Of a DNA stretch of 14,761 bases, positions 1-5,546 are shown in pieces. The notes below the pieces were generated by a model. It was not told the DNA's origin, searched no databases, and worked only from the letters and a program-made list of their open reading frames with translations. Within the stretch, counting starts at the first letter, position 1. Each line of letters begins with the position of its first letter. The stretch spans positions 1-14,761 of the forward strand of contig CAKMOD010000127.1 of NCBI GenBank assembly GCA_927910885.1, given 5' to 3'. The stretch is from an uncultured Prevotella sp. (GTDB taxonomy: Bacteria; Bacteroidota; Bacteroidia; Bacteroidales; Bacteroidaceae). Both the position numbers and the translations under genes were made by a program.

Positions 1-1
1 A

Positions 2-94
2 CCTTTTGCAAGTCAATTGGGCGTCTTTTTAGAAGCCAAAAGAGCATGTGTTGGTTTTGAAACACATGAAAATAATTTACAAATTTTCAACTAA
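2..94 (+). CDS. C-terminal tail of an unidentified protein, cut by the window edge
   Basis: An open frame enters from the left edge and runs 30 codons to a TAA at 92-94. The translated tail is balanced and protein-like (it ends ...THENNLQIFN). The other two plus frames and the minus frames that I read through this stretch close quickly. I do not recognise the family from 30 residues. If real, the gene converges on lgt, with the terminator at 310-350 between them. It could also be a chance open frame, so confidence is low. Confidence 0.35.
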   Translation, partial: PFASQLGVFLEAKRACVGFETHENNLQIFN

Positions 95-309
95 TGGGGG
101 AATAAGTTGTTTGTTAGAAGACAGATCGATATCGCAGCTAATTACGTTTATCATATAGTTTATCCCCCTTTATAAAACCATCTAAATGGGGTAATTATTC
201 CGTTTATGTGGATTAATCTCATTCTATTAACAATCTACGCATTTAACGGAAGAACCTAATTATTTGAATATATCGAATTGATTAGACTTTAATTACAATA
301 TATAAAACG
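95..309. other. AT-rich intergenic stretch between convergent genes
   Basis: No convincing ORF or promoter. The only structure is a G-run at 96-100 (within ATGGGGGAATAA) facing a C-run at 164-168 (within TTATCCCCC), which could pair across a loop of about 60 nt. A loose direct echo of the first motif follows at 182-195 (CTAAATGGGGTAAT). Function unknown. Confidence 0.3.
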
Positions 310-350
310 AATTGCACGAATATTCCTAATCAATGGATATTCGTGCAATT
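310..350 (-). terminator. Intrinsic terminator downstream of lgt
   Basis: The 14-base arms AATTGCACGAATAT (310-323) and their exact complement (337-350) enclose a short loop, and two more base pairs form past a single bulged T. On the minus strand the stem is followed by CGTTTTATATATTG, a usable U-rich tail. It lies 25 bp after the lgt stop, so it most likely ends the ychF-lgt transcript. It may also stop transcription from the convergent left-hand ORF. Confidence 0.6.
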
Positions 351-375
351 ATCGTAATTCGTTATCAGAACTATG

Positions 376-1218
376 TTATGGGAGTTTACCTTCTTTACCT
401 CTTGAGCGTAGGATTGACCATACACCGAGAGCTATAAGAGGAATACTCAATATCTGACCCATATCGATTGGCAAACCAGCCTCAAAGGCTACCTGTATCT
501 CCTTAGTATATTCAATAAAGAAACGGAAGGTAAAGATTAGTGCAAGACAGAGTCCGAAATAAAGTCCTGTACCTACTTTCTTAGGATATTTCCTATATAT
601 AAAATAAATAAAAAGGAAGATAATTAAGTAGGCTATTGCCTCATAGAGCTGTCCTGGATGGCGTGGTTTATCGTCTACATTATAAAAGATAAATGCCCAA
701 GGAACGTCTGTTACCTTACCAATAATCTCTGAATTCATCAGGTTTCCAAGGCGAATAAAGCAAGCTGTGATACCTGATACGATACCGAAAAAGTCAAGTA
801 CTACCCACGTATTCATCTTCGTCCTGCGAATATAAAGGAAGAGGGCAATCAATAATCCAGCCACTCCACCATGCGATGCGAGTCCTTGATAACCCACATA
901 CTTCCATGAACCGTCAGCCATTTCACGAATAGGAATAAAGATAGTCATGATTCCTTTCCAAGAAGTGAGGAACTCCTCTGGTTCATAAAAGAGACAATGA
1001 CCCAAGCGGGCACCAATCAGTACGCCAAAGAAGACATAGAGGAAGAGTGGATCAAACTGTGATGGAGGGAATTTATGACGCTTAAAAAGCCACTGCATCA
1101 TAAAATATCCCAAGGCAAGACCTACTAACCAACACATTCCATACCAACGGATAGGAAGAGAACCAAGCTGGAAAATCACTTCACTTGGCTGCCATGCAAT
1201 ATAAAGTAGATTGTTCAT
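376..1218 (-). CDS. lgt: Prolipoprotein diacylglyceryl transferase
   Basis: Lgt transfers diacylglycerol from phosphatidylglycerol to the lipobox cysteine of prolipoproteins in the inner membrane, the first step of lipoprotein maturation. The 280-residue protein is of normal family length and has several hydrophobic segments. Family signatures visible are HGG at about residue 116, the core R156-L-G-N159...N162-S-E164..G167, the RHPGQLYE segment at 186-193, and R232/E236 in FRFFIEY, matching the essential arginines and asparagine of E. coli Lgt. The start at 1218 gives a short N-terminus before the first hydrophobic segment. The gene follows ychF by 72 bp on the same strand, with a GC-rich hairpin in the gap, and no promoter of its own was found, so co-transcription is likely. 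A lipoprotein substrate is encoded in this same window at 8423-9043. Confidence 0.96.
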   Translation of the reverse strand: MNNLLYIAWQPSEVIFQLGSLPIRWYGMCWLVGLALGYFMMQWLFKRHKFPPSQFDPLFLYVFFGVLIGARLGHCLFYEPEEFLTSWKGIMTIFIPIREMADGSWKYVGYQGLASHGGVAGLLIALFLYIRRTKMNTWVVLDFFGIVSGITACFIRLGNLMNSEIIGKVTDVPWAFIFYNVDDKPRHPGQLYEAIAYLIIFLFIYFIYRKYPKKVGTGLYFGLCLALIFTFRFFIEYTKEIQVAFEAGLPIDMGQILSIPLIALGVWSILRSRGKEGKLP

Positions 1219-1257
1219 AGTTATGCTGTTAAAAGTGAAGATAGCACCAATAATTAT

Positions 1258-1279
1258 CCCCTCTCTGAGTAGAGAGGGG
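1258..1279. repeat. GC-rich hairpin between ychF and lgt
   Basis: CCCCTCTCT (1258-1266), the loop GAGT, then AGAGAGGGG (1271-1279): a perfect 9-bp stem in otherwise AT-rich DNA, starting 11 bp after the ychF stop. There is no clear T-run in the direction of transcription, so it may modulate read-through into lgt or protect the 3' end of the ychF message. A similar hairpin lies at 10282-10310, which suggests a small dispersed palindrome family. Confidence 0.6.
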
Positions 1280-1290
1280 TTAAATAGGGG

Positions 1291-2394
1291 CTATACATTA
1301 AATCTAAAGTGCATGATATCACCATCTTGTACAACGTATTCCTTACCTTCGATGCCAAGTTTACCAGCCTCACGAATAGCTGCCTCAGAACCATATTTAA
1401 TATAATCGTCGTACTTGATGACCTCTGCACGAATAAAACCCTTCTCAAAGTCGGTATGGATAACACCCGCACACTGTGGTGCTTTCCATCCTTTATGGAA
1501 GGTCCATGCCTTTACTTCCATCTCACCAGCGGTGATGAAGGTCTGGAGATTGAGTAGATGATATGCTTTATTGATAAGTCGGCTCACACCACTCTCTTCC
1601 AATCCAAGCTCGTCAAGGAACATTTTCTTGTCCTCATAGCTCTCCAAAGAAGCGATATCTTCCTCTGTCTTAGCAGCGATGATCATTGCTTCAGCACCTT
1701 CTTCAGCTGCAATCTTCTCAATCATCTGACTGTATTCATTACCTGTCTTCGCACTTGATTCGTCTACATTGCAAACGTAAAGTACAGGTTTTGTTGTCAG
1801 AAGGAAGAGGTCGTGCGCTGCTTGCTGTTCTTCTTTACTTTCAAACTCAACGCTACGAGCATTCTTACCCTGCTCTAACACTTCCTTATAAGCCTCCAAG
1901 ACAGATACCATTACCTTAGCATCTTTATTGCCTGCAGCAGCAACTTTCTGCTGTTTAGCAAGCTGTGCCTCGATGGTTTCGAGGTCTTTGAGCTGCAGCT
2001 CGGTATCGATAATCTCCTTATCCTCTACAGGATTGACAGCCATACCACCCTCACGTACCACATTATCGTCCTCGAAACAGCGGATTACATGAATGATAGC
2101 ATCGCACTCACGGATATTACCAAGGAACTTGTTACCCAATCCTTCACCCTTTGAAGCACCCTTAACAAGTCCTGCGATGTCGACAATCTCACAGGTAGCA
2201 GGTACAATTCGTCCTGGATGAATAATCTCAGCCAATTTGTTCAGACGCTCGTCTGGAACAGTAATTACGCCAAGGTTTGGCTCAATTGTACAGAAAGGGA
2301 AGTTAGCTGCTTGTGCTTTGGCACTGCTCAAGCAGTTGAAAAGTGTAGACTTACCTACGTTTGGCAGTCCTACTATACCACATTTTAATGCCAT
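1291..2394 (-). CDS. ychF: Redox-regulated ATPase/GTPase YchF (Obg family)
   Basis: YchF is a near-universal P-loop protein of the TRAFAC/Obg class that binds ribosomes and prefers ATP. In E. coli it is linked to the oxidative stress response. The 367-residue product has the usual length. The G1 loop GLPNVGKST is at residues 9-17, the switch II DIAG at 72-75, and the YchF-specific N-x-x-E (NVDE, 209-212) replaces the NKxD of true GTPases, which explains ATP preference. A helical insert covers about 125-195, and the C-terminal TGS domain runs from about 282 to the end. The start MALKCGIVGLPNVGKS is the standard family start. It is probably the first gene of a ychF-lgt unit driven by the promoter near 2489. 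Confidence 0.97.
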   Translation of the reverse strand: MALKCGIVGLPNVGKSTLFNCLSSAKAQAANFPFCTIEPNLGVITVPDERLNKLAEIIHPGRIVPATCEIVDIAGLVKGASKGEGLGNKFLGNIRECDAIIHVIRCFEDDNVVREGGMAVNPVEDKEIIDTELQLKDLETIEAQLAKQQKVAAAGNKDAKVMVSVLEAYKEVLEQGKNARSVEFESKEEQQAAHDLFLLTTKPVLYVCNVDESSAKTGNEYSQMIEKIAAEEGAEAMIIAAKTEEDIASLESYEDKKMFLDELGLEESGVSRLINKAYHLLNLQTFITAGEMEVKAWTFHKGWKAPQCAGVIHTDFEKGFIRAEVIKYDDYIKYGSEAAIREAGKLGIEGKEYVVQDGDIMHFRFNV

Positions 2395-2488
2395 ATCTTA
2401 AATAAACGTTTATTTCTTTTGTACAAAATAAAGCTAACGAGCGCAAAGGAAGTATTCTTTCTCTTTATCGTATGCTGCTTATTTTCTG

Positions 2489-2496
2489 CAAAATTA
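2489..2496 (-). promoter_or_regulatory. Putative ychF promoter, -7 element
   Basis: On the minus strand this reads TAATTTTG, an exact match to the Bacteroidota -7 consensus TAnnTTTG. I see no good -33 TTTG at the expected 19-21 bp upstream, so the call rests on one element. It would give a leader of about 90 nt for ychF. Confidence 0.4.
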
Positions 2497-2576
2497 CATA
2501 ATTAATTCGATATAAGCGAGAAGAAGTGGAAATAAGGTGGGCTACAAACAAACTCAATCTCAACTCTATTATACGA

Positions 2577-2617
2577 TTATAGGGGTATAACGCTTATCTT
2601 ACGTTATACCCCTATAA
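2577..2617 (-). terminator. Long perfect hairpin downstream of the DUF3108 gene
   Basis: A 16-bp perfect inverted repeat, with arm core TATAGGGGTATAACG, has arms at 2577-2592 and 2602-2617 and a 9-nt loop. It starts about 80 bp after the stop of the minus-strand DUF3108 gene. There is no T-run directly after the stem, so it may be a factor-dependent end, a 3'-stabilising hairpin, or a protein-binding palindrome. A terminator is the simplest reading. Confidence 0.45.
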
Positions 2618-2695
2618 GTATAAGGAATAGTTTTATATCGTCCTTTATAAGACCTTATTCTTTATATATAAGAAAGGAACTTACCTGAGTTTTTG

Positions 2696-3505
2696 CTATT
2701 TTACCTCTGATGTAATAGGATTATTAATACCCTTCATTGAAACGAGGAAAGCCTTAGCTGAACCAAACTTCAGACGCATATCAAGACGAACAGGGATATG
2801 GTTGCTGTCATCTGTTACATAGAAGTTGGCTATTTCGCGCCATTTTTCATCCTCATATTCATAATAGGTGAGACGCAAACAACGATACTTATGATCATTG
2901 TCGGCTTTGATATTCTCCTTACCACCATAGACAATACGAGCAGGATGACGGCTGTTTCCATCAACGATAGGGAACTTCACCACCTCACCCTTCTTCCAGT
3001 TCTCTGGATTGAAACTACGTGCACGCAAGAAGATACTCATCATATCGAAAGAACAATCATCGTATGTATTCTCCATCCATTGATGTTTTCCTTCGTTGTT
3101 GATTCTATGTTGGCGTATCTTACTTTTACCATTTTGATAAGTATAGAATACCTCATCCACCGTATATCGCTTTCCTTCCCTTGCTCCCTTACGGAAGTAG
3201 AGTGGCTCCATCTGCTTTGAGTTGTAGGCAAGCAACGTATCACGCAATACGAAATAATCGTCAAGTTTACCATTACCACGTGTTGTCAGCGAAGCACGAT
3301 AAGCTGGAATACCCTTATAAGTAGAGGAAACCGTGTACCAAGAAGCCGTACCTGCCTTTACCCAAATAAACTTCCAGTTATAATAAAGGTTGTATGTTAG
3401 ATACTCTCCACTGCTAAAAGCCGTATTACGGAATGTACACTGTGCGGTGGCACTGACGGCAATCATCGCAAAGAGACAAACTATATAAATCTTCAACTTT
3501 TTCAT
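2696..3505 (-). CDS. DUF3108 domain-containing exported protein
   Basis: A 269-residue protein with a clear Sec signal peptide: a KKLK start, a hydrophobic core at about 6-18, and an ATA-Q cleavage site after residue 21. The mature part begins by describing a coated, beta-rich fold (GEYLTYNLYYNWKFIWVKAG near residues 33-52), which is the typical opening of DUF3108 proteins of Bacteroidota. That opening and the later polar beta-strand pattern are my basis for the family. The function of DUF3108 is not established; location is likely periplasmic or outer-membrane associated. Cysteines at 23 and about 151 and 208 could form a disulfide. It appears to be a single-gene unit, bounded by the hairpin at 2577-2617. 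A weak -7-like element (minus strand TAAAGTTG, 3525-3532) lies just upstream. Confidence 0.72.
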   Translation of the reverse strand: MKKLKIYIVCLFAMIAVSATAQCTFRNTAFSSGEYLTYNLYYNWKFIWVKAGTASWYTVSSTYKGIPAYRASLTTRGNGKLDDYFVLRDTLLAYNSKQMEPLYFRKGAREGKRYTVDEVFYTYQNGKSKIRQHRINNEGKHQWMENTYDDCSFDMMSIFLRARSFNPENWKKGEVVKFPIVDGNSRHPARIVYGGKENIKADNDHKYRCLRLTYYEYEDEKWREIANFYVTDDSNHIPVRLDMRLKFGSAKAFLVSMKGINNPITSEVK

Positions 3506-3586
3506 ATTCTCCGTTTTATCCGTTCAACTTTAATATTATTCTTTATTTCTCTTTTAAAAGAAAAAGAATGTTTTAGTATGATAGGC

Positions 3587-3903
3587 TGTGGATTAGTGCA
3601 GAACTTTTCAGCCATTTTCTTGCCAGAATGGTTATCAAACTTAGAGGTTACTTTATTAACAAGTTATCCTCATTTCTATCGTTTGATATTCAGATATTAT
3701 GCTGAGTTATCCACATTATCCACAATTGATGCAAAGATAATAAGTTTATATCTTTTTTGATATGAAAGTTGTGTAAAACTTCTCTAAAACTGCATTAATA
3801 ACCTTGTGGATATCCACATAGAAGCTTCTTCTTCTATTCTTATGTGGATATCCACAGAGTTATAAAATAGTTATCAACATAGTTTTCCACAGAGTTATCA
3901 ACA
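3587..3903. other. DnaA-box cluster, candidate replication origin (oriC-like)
   Basis: Two perfect DnaA boxes TTATCCACA lie directly end to end (3707-3715 and 3716-3724). Two identical 14-bp palindromes TGTGGATATCCACA (3805-3818 and 3843-3856) each hold overlapping one-mismatch boxes on both strands. From 3848 a same-strand series follows at regular steps: ATATCCACA 3848, TTATAAAAT 3860, TTATCAACA 3871, TTTTCCACA 3883, TTATCAACA 3895, with starts 12, 11, 12 and 12 bp apart. Weaker boxes are TGTGGATTA at 3587 and TTATCCTCA at 3664. A very AT-rich stretch (about 3725-3800) lies between the two box groups and could be the unwinding element. Known family fact: DnaA recognises TTATCCACA across bacteria, Bacteroidota included. 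That this is the working oriC is inference; a DnaA-titration locus is the main alternative. Confidence 0.6.
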
Positions 3904-4036
3904 GTTATTAGTTCAATATCTGTATAAGTATTGTTTAGTAAGTGTTCCCTTATAAATAATTCATTCATGTTTTACGATGTATTATAATAGCTCTAATCAC
4001 TTTTTATGCCATCTTTAAGCGTTGTGCTGATGCTCC

Positions 4037-4070
4037 GCACATAATGTGCTAAGGGTTAACACCAATGGTG
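4037..4070. repeat. Two palindromes spaced 22 bp centre to centre
   Basis: GCACATAATGTGC (4037-4049, centre 4043) is followed by CACCAATGGTG inside AACACCAATGGTGTT (centre 4065). The 16-mer GTTAACACCAATGGTG (4055-4070) recurs exactly at 11462-11477 inside the tandem array upstream of acpP, where the spacing is also 22 bp. This suggests a shared protein-binding motif. Confidence 0.6.
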
Positions 4071-4203
4071 TTATGTGTTAATTACGTTGCAATAGATTGG
4101 TAATTGTAAAGCAACTTATTATTATTAAAGAGGCAAAATACTAAAAGTAAAGAGAATATAGATGATGTCTTTCATGTTTATAGTTCGTATAGAGATAAAA
4201 AGA

Positions 4204-4320
4204 AATTCACAATTCAGAATTTAAATTACTATTCATAGGTATTATTATCTTTAGGATTTTCCCTTCATAACACCCAAAATAAGTAATCATAATTATGAAT
4301 TGTGATTATAAATTATGAAT
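4204..4320. repeat. AT-rich inverted repeat pair after nrdB
   Basis: The right arm (4284-4320) begins TAATCATAATTATGAATT, identical to the start of the repeat at 5512-5546. The left arm (4204-4236) is a degenerate inverted copy (AATTCACAATTCAGAATTT). The pair lies within 125 bp after the nrdB stop and can form an imperfect hairpin in the message. The left arm is weak. Confidence 0.45.
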
Positions 4321-4326
4321 TAAGAC

Positions 4327-5373
4327 TTACAAGTCATCAATCAATGCTGTACTCTTAGCGTAAGCAGTACTCTTAGCTTCGAAGAAGTCGGTCTTTACCA
4401 TGTTGGCATTTGAATACTGACCTACCCACTTCATGTTCTCAGGCTCTTTCTGGTTGTCGTCATAGAGGAAACCAAAGCCAAGTCCAGACCAGCGAAGATT
4501 GCCCAAATAACGGATATAATCAGACACCATCTGAGCGTTAAGACCCTGCACATCGTTGCCGATAACGTATTGTCCCCATGCTATTTCCTGACGTACACCC
4601 TCACGCATCATATCTTCATAAACCTTTATCTTCTCTGGAGTAAACATATCAGGCTCCTCTTTCTTCAGCTCAAGAATAATGCTACGGAAGAGCCAGAGGT
4701 GTGTATTCTCATCTCTATTGATATAGCGAATCTCCTGTGCAGAACCCGACATCTTACCATTTCGGCTGAGATTATAGAAGAACATAAATCCACTGTAGAA
4801 GTAGATACCTTCAAGGATGAAGTTAGCAATAAGCGTCTTCATCAAACTGAACTTATCCCTTTTCTCATGGAACTCATTGTAACAGTCACCAATAAACTTA
4901 TTACGGTTCAAGAGATGCTCATCGGTCTTCCACTGATAAAGAATGTCGTTGCGCTCTTCAGGACTACAAATAGTATCGAGCATATAGCTATAACTCTGAC
5001 TATGGATACACTCTTGGAATGCCTGAATATGCAGACAGAGGTTTACCTCGTTTGCAGTGATATACTCACTAAGTGTTGGGAGGTTGTTGCTCTGAAGCGA
5101 ATCAAGGAAAACAAGGAAACTAAGAATCTTGTCGTAAGCTACTCGTTCAGCCTTTTCAAGACGTGGATAATCCTTAAAGTCTTGTGAAAGATTGATTTCT
5201 TCTGGAATCCAGAAGTTGTTCATAGCCTGTCTGTACCAGTCACTTACCCATGAATACTTCATATTATTGAAGTCATTCAAGTTAGTAGTGTTACCACCAA
5301 TCATTCGTCTCAAGCGTAAGTCGATATCGCCTGAAGGATTGAATAAGGTATTACGTTTTAATTGATTGTCCAT
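4327..5373 (-). CDS. nrdB: Ribonucleoside-diphosphate reductase, beta (radical) subunit, class I
   Basis: NrdB carries the di-metal centre and tyrosyl radical that start ribonucleotide reduction in the NrdA partner, giving dNTPs in the cytoplasm. Length is 348 residues, normal for R2. The metal ligands are in place: D91, E121 and H124 in E-x-x-H, E188, and E222/H225 in DENTH. The radical tyrosine is Y128, spaced E+7 as in E. coli Y122, so this is a tyrosyl-radical enzyme and not the Tyr-less class Ic. The C-terminal tail (STALIDDL) is the peptide that docks onto NrdA. It lies 168 bp after nrdA on the same strand with no promoter seen between, so it is read as an nrdA-nrdB operon. The start at 5373 gives a family-typical N-terminus. 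Confidence 0.96.
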   Translation of the reverse strand: MDNQLKRNTLFNPSGDIDLRLRRMIGGNTTNLNDFNNMKYSWVSDWYRQAMNNFWIPEEINLSQDFKDYPRLEKAERVAYDKILSFLVFLDSLQSNNLPTLSEYITANEVNLCLHIQAFQECIHSQSYSYMLDTICSPEERNDILYQWKTDEHLLNRNKFIGDCYNEFHEKRDKFSLMKTLIANFILEGIYFYSGFMFFYNLSRNGKMSGSAQEIRYINRDENTHLWLFRSIILELKKEEPDMFTPEKIKVYEDMMREGVRQEIAWGQYVIGNDVQGLNAQMVSDYIRYLGNLRWSGLGFGFLYDDNQKEPENMKWVGQYSNANMVKTDFFEAKSTAYAKSTALIDDL

Positions 5374-5410
5374 TATTTCTTATTTATTAAATCCATTAAC
5401 TTGATTAATT

Positions 5411-5546
5411 CATAATTTATAATTCAAAATTCATAATTATGATTAGTAATGTAAACTATTATTTTGTTTGTCTACTTACTCAATGAATTTCTGCTATTCA
5501 GTAAATAGTAGTAATCATAATTATGAATTTTGAATTCTGAATTATG
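5411..5546. repeat. 35-bp inverted repeat between nrdA and nrdB
   Basis: Arms at 5411-5445 and 5512-5546 are inverted copies with two mismatches over 35 bases; they share the exact block AATTCATAATTATGATTA. The right arm includes the nrdA stop codon (5542-5544). Within the arms a loose 7-bp step (TGAATTN) is visible. The whole 136-bp unit resembles a miniature element with long terminal repeats, or a strong mRNA hairpin that separates the two coding regions. It matches the pair after nrdB (4204-4320). Confidence 0.7.

Larger units (their letters stand above)
2395..2695. other. Intergenic gap: ychF promoter plus DUF3108-gene terminator hairpin
   Basis: 301 bp without a gene. It holds the putative ychF -7 element (2489-2496) and the long hairpin at 2577-2617, both listed separately. 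The rest is AT-rich with no ORF that I can support. Confidence 0.5.
3506..4326. other. 821-bp gene-free region with origin-like left half
   Basis: No ORF here looks real. The left half (3587-3903) carries many DnaA-box-like 9-mers, described separately. The middle holds two palindromes 22 bp apart (4037-4070). The right end, next to the nrdB stop, holds AT-rich inverted repeats (4204-4236 and 4284-4320). Both flanking genes are transcribed leftward, so the gap is downstream of nrdB and upstream of the DUF3108 gene. Confidence 0.7.

Noticed and set aside
3578..3760. Plus-strand 60-codon ORF in the DnaA-box gap
   Set aside because: It overlaps the DnaA boxes, has no family resemblance or promoter, and its codons are an accident of the box sequences.
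3805..3856. Paired TGTGGATATCCACA palindromes as a partition (parS) site
   Set aside because: The sequence does not match the known parS consensus with its CACGTG-type core, and it fits DnaA boxes on both strands better.
4570..5187. 205-codon plus-strand ORF opposite nrdB
   Set aside because: It is antisense to a well-conserved gene; its length reflects the codon pattern of nrdB, and the product resembles nothing.
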